Source of the DNA: Linnemannia schmuckeri
Taxonomy: Eukaryota > Mortierellomycota > Mortierellomycetes > Mortierellales > Mortierellaceae
Direction: 5' to 3'
Assembly: GCA_029449235.1 (NCBI GenBank)
Contig: JANATG010000007.1
Coordinates: 1,984,001 to 2,048,000, forward strand
Length of the DNA stretch: 64,000 nucleotides
Notes under the pieces: generated by a model
The model's input: only the letters and a program-made list of their open reading frames with translations
Told to the model about the DNA's origin: nothing
The model's database searches: none
Shown: piece after piece, positions 35,712-46,302 of the stretch
How positions within the stretch are numbered: the first letter of the stretch is position 1
Layout of the letters: each line of letters begins with the position of its first letter
Position numbers and translations under genes: made by a program

Positions 35712-38437
35712 ATGGACTCTCTCTCCCATCTACCCACCGAGTGTCTCCAACACATCCTCCAGAACCTACTCGACAACGACAGCCTCTCTACTCTGGCCTG
35801 TCTCCTCACCATTAATAAGCATATAGCCTCCGTCACGCTCCCTTACCTCTACTGCAATCCTTATTATCTCATCCTGCACCGTGCGAAACCAAACAACGAA
35901 AAGGCCGACGCTGGAGAGTTGCTCACCCGTACATTACTCGGCTGCCTTCCCATCGCCAGTCTCCCGAAGGCACTTTCGCTAACCCTCACAACCGATAAAC
36001 GATACCCTCCGCCATCAACAATAACCTCGCCTCTCAATTATCTCACCCATCTCCGTCATCTCAACATAGACACATCGACTTCTCTGACGATGGGTTGCTC
36101 AATCTCCACGGGGGATATACCTCCGGAACAGTACGCCTATGTCCGCACAGATGAATTCAAGAATTGGTACCGATCGAACCGTTTCTCAGCATGGTACATC
36201 AACAGGTCTCGCTTCAGCGACAATATTGTAATCCTCCAGCAATTCTTCCGTGTTGTGCTGCACCAAGAGGCCGTTTGGTGCCTTGCATATGCCATCCTCG
36301 AGCAGCTCCAATCTTTCACCATTCCCTTCACGTCCACCATCAAGCAGTACCACGGGGTTGTCGGTCGGTTTAAGAGCCTGGAGACTATCCGCTTTGCTAT
36401 GTCTGAGAAATATGAGGAGACTTTCAACAATAGCTCTCCTCCACCAAAAGGATCTCATAACGATATGGTTGATCAGGACATGGTTCGATCTGTCCAGGAG
36501 CATGTGCAACTTTGTGAAGATCGCCTCAAGTCTGTTGTCTGTCTGGAGTTCTCCCAGTGGGGATGTATCAACAAAGAATACGCTGATGGCATTCGACAAG
36601 ATATCTTCGGCTTCTACCGCCCCTGTCCAGGCCTACATATCTTGCAAAGGACAACTGGGTACAATTTTCAGTCCATCCACAATTAAGCGATTCAACGCGT
36701 GTCCGAGAATTCCACAGTGGGAGTTTGCCAGAATCATGGGAGGATACCATATTCAACGACCGATTACCCCTTCCGCACTGCCGGGCTTTGGAGTGCTTCG
36801 ATGTCGGCAATATCCCTACAGGGACTTTCAAATAGACCATACAAGAGAAGAGAGGCCTGAATGGGATTGACAGGAGCTTTGCCATGGGCACCAGTCATGG
36901 TCATCGGGAAACATTTATGCTGGAAGAGACAATGCCGCCGTTTCATCAGACTCACGGCCTGATCCCGCACGAACAGATTAAGATCAGAAGGCTCACCGCC
37001 CCAGGCATCGACGATATTAACGACATTCTCTTCGCCTTCAGTCACAGTCTGAGGGACGTCTATATCAACGCGCGGATCCCTGTGCCGTTGAATCTTCCCA
37101 GATCAATTCAGCTTTGGACGGGGTGGATCGACCTTCCTGTGTTGACTCGTCTAAGCCTAAACTTGGGTTCGAACCGACTGATGGTGAGTCCCCAAGCGCT
37201 CTCCTTCTGCCCCAACCTCACGTTACTCCGATTGAGGGACATGGCTTTTGGGTATCAATGCCATAAGATTGTACCCTGCCTACCTGCTCATCTGGACCAA
37301 CTTGGCTTTTTACAATTGAGTGGCTGGCCAGCCTTGACGTTTGACCCGGCTACTCTTTCTTCATTATCCATCTGATGCAGACGAGCCATGTCTGTGTAAT
37401 CAATCTTCATTGGTTGCACTCGAGAAACTAAACTAAGAGAGAACTATAAAAAATGAACCTGCTCGATCTCTGCACACTATCTTTCTGACCGAGCACGAAA
37501 GAAAACAAAGCTAAACTAAAGGGAGGGTTGGGAGGGCACAGACATGGTTCGTCTGCTCGGATAATGGACGTAAGATTTCCTTCGTCGTCTTCGTAACCCA
37601 ACAACAAGGCTCACATATTTGAACATCCAAGTCCGACCATGGTGCCATGGATACGGTGAGGAAGTCCCTGGTTTCATCCCACCGGCAGAAGAGCTCGATC
37701 GGTCGTATGGCCTCCAGAGTGAATCAGCAGCGACAACAGGCGATTTGATGTTTGAGATGGTTTGACCGTGGTGGACCTGGGATTGGTATATCCCTCTTCT
37801 CACGTCGCTCAGTTTGTCGTCCGAGTTTGCTTTCCTCTTCGAGTTCAAGATGCCCAATGGATGCCCGGCGTTGAGAATCATGACTCTGGATATACGTTCG
37901 TCGACCCCAGAAGAGCACACACGGCCCATTTGTAAGGAAGATCTATGGATATCAACAGACAACAACGCCAACGTTAACGACCTCTCGAATCTATCCTTCT
38001 CGCCGTCCTCTCAACCAACCACCGAGTTCCACTGCGCGCCCGCCCTCACTCAACTGGAACTGGGTGGCGAATGGGTAATTGAAAACGACACTATGCCAGA
38101 TTTTTTGACGGGCATGTTCCCAGGAGTGACGGATGTATACCTGCATGGATGGACTACAACAACCACTCTTGAGAGCCTGCTCAAGTTGTTCAGGGCCATG
38201 CCCTTAAGATATGACGTGACTGTGTCATTAAACATATCGAATCTCTTGCAGGAAGACATGGAGAGACTTGGGATTGTAGAGTGCGACGAGTACGACGAAG
38301 ACGAGGATGACAGGACGGATGTTTTGGCTCTATACATTTTTAATGACCATAACAGTGGTCACTATCTTCTTTTGAAAGATCTACCAGAATATAGAAAGGC
38401 GCTCTATCGCTTTTGTTACCTCTTCGGGTCGTTATAA
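35712..38437 (+). pseudogene. F-box/LRR-type gene, copy 1, broken
   Basis: The first 43 residues form an F-box (LPTECLQHILQNL then LLTINKHIASVTLPYLY), which would recruit SCF ubiquitin ligase through Skp1; the remainder looks like irregular leucine-rich repeats. The frame from 35712 is open to 36686, but the family sequence leaves it near 36605-36620, where the +2 frame continues as LLPPLSRPTYLAKDNW. That frame meets TAG at 36833 (after NIPTGTFK, where a Trp codon is expected) and TGA at 37373. About 390 bp (37376-37765) lacks similarity to copy 2, and the same frame resumes as WTWDWYIPLLTSL and runs to 38437. So there is one frameshift, two stops and a disrupted interior. It may still yield a truncated F-box protein of about 300 residues. 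Confidence 0.8.
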
Positions 38438-38828
38438 CTTGACTAGCTGCTCTTCATCTCGCGATGTGCAAAGGACAGAGTTTAGGAATTAGGTGTAGAA
38501 CTCATGATCAGGAGAAGAAAAAAATAATCGTAGAGGAAAAAAGAAAATAAAAAACACACTCATGGGTGTTTAATATGTTTTCTGGGCACACATAGAAGGC
38601 AGGATTTCTCCGCCTTGGAAGGCAGAATTGGGTTTGTTGAGTCCCGTCTTTAGCCTCCACCACGGCTCCAGAGCTGAGATGCAGCTTGGAGGCGTAAAAT
38701 GCAAATTCAGACACCGACAACAACGAGAAGTAAAAACACGGTAATTGAATCGTCGTTTATTTCTTTTCTTCAACCACCCTCTTCCATTCTCACTCACTCC
38801 TCGTTCTTTTTGCGTTCATCACCTCACA
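38438..38828. other. Spacer between F-box relics
   Basis: 391 bp, A-rich at first (38516-38560). The last 60 bp are C/T-rich and resemble the leader of copy 1, consistent with duplication including upstream DNA. Confidence 0.4.
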
Positions 38829-41166
38829 ATGGATCCACTCTCACAGCTACCATTAGGGCGCTGGTAACACATCCTCGATGTTTTCGACAACAACAATGAC
38901 TTCTCTACTCTGGCTAGACTTCTCACCACAAGTAAACATATCGCCTCGAACACACTCACCTTCCTCTTCCGTGACCCTTACCGGTCTACCTTTCATGAAA
39001 CTAGGTCATACAGCTACAATCCTTCACGTTACGAGATGCTCACTCGCATTCTCCTCGGTCACCTCCTTGCCGCCAGTCCCCCAAGGTCCTCACCTTTGCC
39101 CTCGTCTCCGACCCTGCCGACCCTTCTTTGGCAATAACCACAATAGGAACAACCACCTCTCGTTCAGCTATCTCGACCACATACGCCATCTCAACATTAA
39201 ACACTGAGAGCATGCATGAAAGCGGGCATAGGGTTTTCTGGCAGGGAATCTGGCTCCTCTCCTGCTAGAGTACGTCCGGAGCGGCGAGTTTGACCAGCTT
39301 TACCAATCGAAGCCATTTGCACCAGAATATGCCTCCATCTGCTGGATCATGGAAGACAGGCTTCAAGAATACTACCGAATCACGATCTGTCTGGTTGCTT
39401 TCTGGTGTTTAGCGGATCCTCTCGAGCATCTCGAACCCTTCGTTATCTCTATGTCTCATATCAAGCTGTATCACCCGGTCGTCGGCAGATTCAAAAGCCT
39501 GGAAACAGTCCATTTTTTGACAAGCCTTACATTTGAAGATTCCTTGCAAGACAATGACGACGGAGGCGATGCCCAACAATGAGATTAGAAAGCAATGCAG
39601 AGTCGTGTTGATCCAGGAGATGATGCGGTTTGTTCAGGAGCACATACGACTTTTCGAGGGCCAGCTCAAGACTGTTCAATGTCTGGAGGATGCAGTGTGA
39701 GAGACGGTTGAACGAGAGTATATTGAACGCGCTCAACTGGGTTTCTGTCGTCTCCTTCCCCCGGTGTCTAGGCCAACACACCTTGGAAATGGCAACTGGT
39801 TGCAGGGCTTGGTCTACCCTCAGTCAATTAATTTGGCGTATGTCCGAGAGTTCGCCAGTGTTTATCTCTCAAAGTCAGTGGAAGACGCTATTTGCATCGG
39901 CAAGCAGTCTATTCTTCAGTAGTCGCTCTTTGAGGAAACTGTTCATTAGCAGTAAAAGTACTGGTATGTTCGGATGGGTTATTCAGGAGAAAAAAATCTT
40001 TGAGGTGACTGGTCAGAGCGTCGTGGCCGGCAACACCCAGGGTGGGCGACGGTTTGTGGCGCAGGATGAGACTTCACAGCGGGCGTATCGGATCCGCAGC
40101 CTAGTTCCACTCGAGCATATCGACATCGGACTGACTTCTTTCTCAAGCATCGACGACATTGAGGATATTGTCTTTGCCTTCAGCCAGACATTGAAGGACC
40201 TCACCATCCACTTCTTTGGTTTCTTGTCGTTGGATCTGTCCTATCAATCCACATTGGGCGAGGTTGAGTTGGTTTTTCAGTTTTAACTCAGTTGCACTTG
40301 AGCCAGCACATGTATCGAAGAGTGCTAGACCCGCAGTTGCTCACTCATTGCCCCAACTTAATAATCCTCCGGCTGCACGACAATCTTATGAAGTACTCTT
40401 GTCAAGACAGCGTCACCTGCCTACCTGCCCGTTTGGAGCGTCTCGAGCAACTGCATGTGAGCGGCTGACCTGCTCTAATGTTCAATCTGACAACCCTTAC
40501 TTCAACATCAAGACTAACACACCTGGTTTTTGACTTCGAATCAGCCAGAGATGAGAATAATTTCGAGGGGTTTATCCCGTCAGTGAAAGAGATATGTCAA
40601 TCCTACGGCATCCAGATAGGACCTGCTGCTACGCAGCCAAGCAATCCGTTGCCCAAGATTATTCGCCTGCGTTGGACTTGGGATTGGCAACTACCTCTTC
40701 CTACAACGCTCAATTTGTCGTCCGAATCTGCCTACTTCTTCGAGTTCAAGTTCCTTCATGGATGCTATGGCTGGAAGACTTGGTTCTGGACATTCGCTCG
40801 ACAACTCCTGGAGAACACACCCGAGTCATCTCCGAGGCAGACCTTTTGTTCATACCAACAAGCAGTAGCAGAGGTAAAACGACTCTTTCACCGTCGTCAC
40901 CACCAGTCAGCAAGCGCCTTTGCTTGCCTTCACTCGATTACCTGCGTCTGGGTGGAGAGTGGGCAATCGATGACAAGACCATGCCACAGCTCCTGGCGGG
41001 AGTGTGCTCCAATCTCCATCAGTTGGATCTAGATGGATGGACAATGACCACACTCGAGAGTCTGTTCACGTCGTTTAGGATGATGCCCCAAGAATACAGC
41101 AGCAAAATAAGGCATGTAGATCTCTCGGACCTTTGCCCCTCTTTGCCTTCGCAGGATTTAGTCTGA
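38829..41166 (+). pseudogene. F-box/LRR-type gene, copy 2, heavily degraded
   Basis: A tandem, same-strand homologue of the upstream gene. It begins MDPLSQLPLGRW, then stops at codon 13, where copy 1 has an F-box residue. The downstream similarity (DFSTLARLLTTSKHIAS, MLTRILLGHL, KSLETVHFL, IDDIEDIVFAFSQTLKDL, WTWDWQLPL, LDIRSTTPGEHTRVI, LDGWTMTTLESL) is spread over all three frames, showing many indels. It keeps the segment between FNLTTLTS and WTWDW (about 60 residues) that copy 1 has lost. No functional product is expected. Together the two copies show that an F-box/LRR family once expanded here. Confidence 0.85.
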
Positions 41167-42246
41167 CTTAGGATTGTTGAATGCCCGATCGTTAACGGCG
41201 CTGATACATTTGATCAGAAGGGGTTTCTTGATATGCCGTTGTTCAATTGTAACTATACAATCCGCTATCACCTTTCTAAACACTTACCATGAATAAAAAG
41301 AATAATAATGAACAAAAAGGTCTTTTTTTTTCTCAGCTCTTGCTTTTTTTTTTTTTTGACGTGCTTTTTTCTTTTTCGAGTTTTACCTTGGAAATAAAAA
41401 AAAAAATACACGCGAACATGCAAAATACAAGCTCATTTATTTCTCTCCTCATTTTCCCCATACACAGATCACGGAGCACAAAATGAGCGTTAGACAAGCA
41501 CGCGCTAAAGGAAAAGGGGGAGGCTATGAAAAGCTGGAAGATGAGTATCATTGCAAATTAGGAGAAAATGGTCCAATTGAGCTCAAAGAGCTGGCGGGAG
41601 GGGCTAATAGAGTAGTGGAGCATTTTTCGCCTTGTCCTTTACGTCAACTTTTAGCTGCTTTCTACTTGTTTTGTCATTCCTCTTCTCATTCTTTACCATG
41701 GTCATGATTATGATGAGTAGCATCGCCTGCCCTTTGTTTATCCTTTTTTTTACCTTCATAAGGCGTCTCTCAGATTTAGACATTAAAACAGTGAACTCGC
41801 TTTATTGACCCAAGAAATGAGCCACCATTGAAAAAAAAAAAAAAGAAAAAGGATTGTCTGCAAATTATTTGCTTGTGGTGTGACAAAAAAAAAACAATGA
41901 CTGCATTGAGAGCGAAAAATTCGTCTCTGTCTCTCTATCTCTCGTTCACTCCGCGTTTTTTTTTTTCTTGAAGTAAAAAAACAAACAAGGAAGAAGGGGA
42001 AGAGAAAATATAAAAACGACCAGCTCCTGGCTAACAAGAATGGGTTTTCTTTGACAAATCTCACTTTTTCGTCCCCCTTCCTGCCTTTGCACCATCATCG
42101 CCTTTTGTCTCTCCCTCCTCCCCTCCTCCCTTCCTCCCCTCCTCCTCGTATCTGTCCAGCTGCACAGCGCACAGACTCACTAACATTTCCCATCAGTCCC
42201 TACACCCTACTGCTTCAAGGACACAACAGCAACATCAACTACAACA
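41167..42246. other. Spacer before LysM-GPI gene
   Basis: 1,080 bp with many A/T runs (41345-41360, 41827-41844). No coding frame was recognised. A C/T-rich leader (42068-42145) precedes the LysM start codon. Confidence 0.4.
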
Positions 42247-43133
42247 ATGAGAGCATCTCAGTTAGCTGTGGTCACTATGACCCTTGTCGCTGCTTCTTCA
42301 TATACAGCTACGGCTGTCATGTCGGTTGCAATCAAATCTTGCACAAAGACCGTTGTCGTTCAAGGTACTTTTTACATTTTTTTTAAACGCGCCTTTGATT
42401 CAGACACTCTTGTGGCCCGTGCTTTTGACGCAGATATCAGCGATCAGTCACTAGTCCCTCCCTTTTCTCCTTCCGTTCCTGAAGATTTTACCTTATTGAT
42501 CACCTGTCTTTTTTTTTTTTTTTTTTTTTTTTTTTGCTTACCAACAAATAGAAAGTGGTCTCAACTGCGTAGAATTGTAAGTATTCGCTCCTCATATCAA
42601 CCAGCAAGCATAGCTCATCTTCAGCTATTGTTTTTTTTTTATTTATTATCAATCAAAACAACAGCCTAATCCTTCATCTTCCCCTCCGCCCCTCCTCCCT
42701 TCTCTCTCTCACCAGCTCGAAAGCAAACGGATGTTCTCTAGAAGATCTACTCACATGGAACACAAAATTGGGCCCTGAATGCGAAAACAACAACCATCTC
42801 GACAAGGGCGTTGCCCTCTGTGTCTCTGTCAGTGCCAACACCGCTGCTGCTATTGCCATCGCCAACAACGACGACCCTCCTTCCTCTCTCTCTTTGGATT
42901 CGTCTACACAAGCGATTATTAATAGTAGTGGCAGCCCTTCCTTACTCGCGAAGCCGCTCCCTATGGAGTCATCGACGACCGCGCCGCCACTACCACCATT
43001 ACAACAACCTATTCCGTCATCTCCAAAGTCTGGTATGGTGATAGTTGTGCATGACAGTAGTGCCTCAGCTCTTTCTACTTCTGCGGTGATATTGGTAGTG
43101 GGTGTGGTAGCATCAGCTCTTGCACTCCTTTAA
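42247..43133 (+). CDS. Secreted LysM-domain protein with GPI-type tail
   Basis: Three exons in phase: 42247-42364, 42552-42576 and 42716-43133, giving 186 residues. The signal peptide covers about residues 1-23. One LysM-like domain spans about 34-86: SCTKTVVVQE, then GLNCVEFSKANGCSLEDLLTW, then NTKLGPEC and ALCVSVS, with the Cys pattern of fungal LysM modules that bind chitin-type glycans. A Ser/Pro/Ala-rich linker leads to a hydrophobic tail (SAVILVVGVVASALALL) typical of a GPI signal, so a cell-wall or membrane location is likely. Exon 2 is a 25 bp microexon, and intron 1 holds a T27 run. The gene converges on phosphatase A (234 bp between stops). The same pair recurs as a relic at 47.9-48.4 kb. 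Confidence 0.8.
42509..42535. repeat. T27 homopolymer in intron 1
   Basis: 27 T residues near the 3' end of intron 1, where they may serve as the polypyrimidine tract. A T-rich run stands at the matching place in the relic at 48117-48136. Confidence 0.9.
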
Positions 43134-43366
43134 AAAAAAGTTCCATTGTCCTTCCTTTTTTTCAATCTGATCAACGGTCTGCCTTATTTAGATGTTGTAT
43201 TTTATTGTTCGTATATTTAACATAAGATGATTGCATAGAAGATAAGAATGTGTATCAAACAACCTGTTTACCTGTCCATGAATCAAAGAAAGAATATAGA
43301 AAAAAAGGATAAAACACACAAAGATAAAAAAACCCCCCCACTGGTAAAGAGACTCCCTCTCATTTA

Positions 43367-44656
43367 CTAGGCGACAGGCTCAACAGACAAACAAACAGGC
43401 TCAGCTCTCTTCTCAAAAGCCGCCAAGAACGCAGCCTTGGCCTCGCTTCCAGGAGCAGAAGCAGAAGCGGGCTTTGTCAAAGAAGTGCAGCATCCATCAA
43501 AGTCGCATCCGGAACTGGTGAGCTGAAGAACCTTTTTGAAGGTCGACCATTCACAGAAGTAGCTGGATCCACAGCCAGGGAGGACCATGGGCACCTCGTT
43601 GACCAACAAGCGGATCAAACCTTGAGGAGCTGCAGGGGTGGCAGCAGGGGCGCCCTGGCGGCGGCGCATCTTGGGAGACGTCGCTGTAGTGGGGCGGTAG
43701 ATCTCAAAAGCCATGTTGGCAGAAAAGGGAGAGAAGCTGCTGGTCCGGAACTCGCGGTTGGCGTACTGCTCAGGAGTCATGTTGGCTGTCAATGGAACTC
43801 CCTTTTGGTTGTACAAACCCTATGAAAAGAGTAGTGCGAGTAAAGTTAACGTTTGTGAGGATCACACCGTCGAGAAAACTTTAACATGGTAAATCAAGTC
43901 AGCGTCACATATTCGTTGGGGAAAAAAACAGTGTGAACACAACACGTACAAGGAAAGTGGAGAAGAGGAGGATGGTCTCAGAATGGCCAAACTTGAGAAC
44001 AGCGCGGGACACTCCAAGTTCCTCCTCATCATCGTCATCAAGAGCACCAGGGTTCTTGTCCTTCTTGGGCGCCGATGCTCCACCGGTCTTGTCCTCTGTC
44101 AGAGCCATCTCGACAGTCTCTACCAACGAAGTGCCCAACTTGCACCCAAGATGTCTATTGAAGGGCACTCCAGGTCCATACGTATAATAGTCATCCAAAT
44201 CGTCCGCAACTTCAAGCTTCAGGAACACATCCTTCGCCTCGTCATTTTTGTCATCATCATCATCCTCGTCATTGTCATCATCCTCGCCGTTATCATCCCC
44301 ATCGTCTTCCTCGCCGTCCTTATCATCCTTGCCATCCTTCTCATGACCATCGCCCTTCGAAGAAGAGAGTCCAAGTCCAAGGAACCGACACCAAGTCTTG
44401 TCAGTGTTGTGCATGGCAACCTCAAAGGAACACATGTTCTGGATAACACCAATATCCTTGACCGTGAGGTTAAACTGGGCCGCTGGGGTTTTAGCTCCAG
44501 CAGACAAAACCGCCGAGAGGCGTTGTGCCAGGGCTGGGAGAAACTTGGCTTCGTACTCTTTGTTCTGGCGTTCAACAGCTGGTTGGCCGTCGACACTCTC
44601 TAGCCAACGTGGGCACGCGTACTTGACCGCCATCTCCTTATCCAGTCCCTAATGAA

Positions 44657-44691
<35 letters not shown>

Positions 44692-45987
44692 TAATGGTTA
44701 AACGCCACAAACATGTAAAAGGAAATATAATTATACACGACAAGATAGTGGCAAAAAGAACAAAGGGGACTTACGAGAGGCAACATGGAGATATCGACAG
44801 GCTGGACAGGAGGACGCTTTCCAATGACGCCCTTCTCAACGGCAGATCCTGAATCATCCGAAAGACGACCCTCGAAGAATCCGACTGAAAAACCATACGC
44901 AGACTGGAGGGATCTGGACTTTGCCGAAGACGCAAACTCATAAGAGTTGGCGTCGTAGGGGTATTTGTCCAGTAGGGTCTTGTAACGGATGGCGAAACGA
45001 CGCCCAATCTGGTATAGATCGGCGTCTCCCTGAACAGATAGGAGATTGCCCCTTGCGGGAGGGTACAGCGCATCACTTGGCTAATAAGAAAGAGATGGGG
45101 AGAGATCAAAACTAAGATTAGTCCAACCTGGTATAATGAGGGCTTGAATCCATAAAGAACAAGCGGATGAACATTAGGCTCAAATGACGAAGGGGGTAAT
45201 GTGTCTATTCCTTACCCAGTCTTTGATCCATTCGAATCCAGGTAACTTGACTCCCTTGAGTTTATCGGCCATTTTCTTGAACCCGACCGACTTTTCAGAA
45301 TCGGGGTATCTTGTCCCTATTCCATCCAATTGACAAAAACAACCCATCCAAATAGATGTTAGTCCTCGTTTTTGATTATTATTATTATTATTGTCATTTC
45401 ACTTCCCACGACAAGAATAAAAGATGTGTGGATAATCTCCTCTCCTTACCATGGCGACAGATCTGATAGCAGGTCGTAGGGGTAATGGGATTAAGAAACA
45501 AAAATGATTGGACAGAACAGGGTGCTCATATGTTAGTGACAATTAAAATCAATAATTTCTCGGGATGGAAGAGTAAATGCGAGTGGAGGAATGCGAGGGT
45601 ATATAATGCAAGCTCGGATTTCTGTATGAAAAAATGCTTCGTGTTCATTACCAGGTGCAACTGAACCAACTCGTAACCCTTAGGGGTATCCTTCAGAGGT
45701 CCAACGGGTCTGCTCTCATGGGGATAAGGCGATTTTGTACCGAGGTGAGTCCTGATCCAGTGCAAGGGTGGCAACAAGAACGACGGGGACGAGCCAAAAG
45801 GCTGAGCTGCGGCAGCCGGGACCGAGACATTTGCAGTTGGTCCCGCTTGAACAGTGACGGGACTGAAGAGGCAAGAGAGGGCGAGCATGAGCGCGACCGA
45901 GGGGAGAAGGATGGCTGACTTCTTGCTAGTGGCGGCGGCGGCGGTGGTCAGGCCAGGCGACGCCTCTTGTTTTTGTGCGGCGGACAT
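43367..45987 (-). CDS. MINPP1-like histidine acid phosphatase, copy A
   Basis: Multiple inositol polyphosphate phosphatases (histidine phosphatase clade 2) remove phosphates from inositol phosphates, including phytate, through a phospho-His. Six exons in phase: 45652-45987, 45450-45462, 45216-45316, 44775-45080, 43950-44648 and 43367-43819, giving 635 residues. Residues 24-47 form a hydrophobic signal peptide or anchor. The catalytic ICRHGTRYP is split: a 13-base exon encodes ICRH plus the first base of the Gly codon. Later landmarks are ARGNLLSVQGDADLYQIGRR, a SAKSRSLQSAYGF segment, and KFGHSETIL with the proton-donor region (HxE type). An Asp/Glu-rich insertion (44220-44345) is missing from copy B. 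The product is probably secreted or membrane-bound in the secretory pathway. All catalytic residues that I can see are intact. Confidence 0.9.
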
Positions 45988-46302
45988 TTTTTGGTAGATT
46001 GAGTGTCAAACGAGAGTGAGTTTTGTGATGAACAAAGAAAAGAAACGAAAAAATGATGAGAAATCGAGCAGTTAAATAGAGAAGAAAAAGAAAGGAGACC
46101 AATGGTCCTATTTGGGACAAACCAGGGACAAGGCAGGGCCAATAATGTCAGGTCTGCTGGACGCGTGCGCGATCCTCGCGGAAGTGAGCGACGTGTGCTA
46201 AAGGTTTTCCCTGGCTGGTTGGCTGATTGTTTATGGCAAACCGACGAACGTTCTGCTGCAGATCGGTATCCCCCTGGACCTATAGTTGGATACCCTAGCG
46301 AA
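45988..46302 (-). promoter_or_regulatory. Promoter region of phosphatase copy A
   Basis: 315 bp between the start codon and the neighbouring phosphatase relic. It includes a block (46130-46225) also found upstream of copy B. Confidence 0.4.
46130..46225 (-). repeat. Upstream block shared with phosphatase copy B
   Basis: Contains GGTCTGCTGGACGCGTGCGC and, further on, GGAAGTGAGC and GCTGGTTGG in the same order as at 51890-51985. It lies about 150-240 bp before the copy A start, so the duplication included promoter DNA. Confidence 0.7.

Noticed and set aside
36833..37375. Stop codons in F-box copy 1 read as recoding or an alternative code
   Set aside because: Other genes in the window use TAA, TAG and TGA as normal ends and none needs readthrough; the adjacent frameshift favours decay.
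43983..44603. 206-codon frame on + opposite phosphatase A with Ile/Val-rich stretches
   Set aside because: The hydrophobic look comes from the reverse complement of GAT/GAC repeats in the acidic insertion.
44769..45109. Separate gene on - with 112 codons
   Set aside because: An alternative frame of phosphatase exon 4; the in-phase frame reads as the conserved family block.
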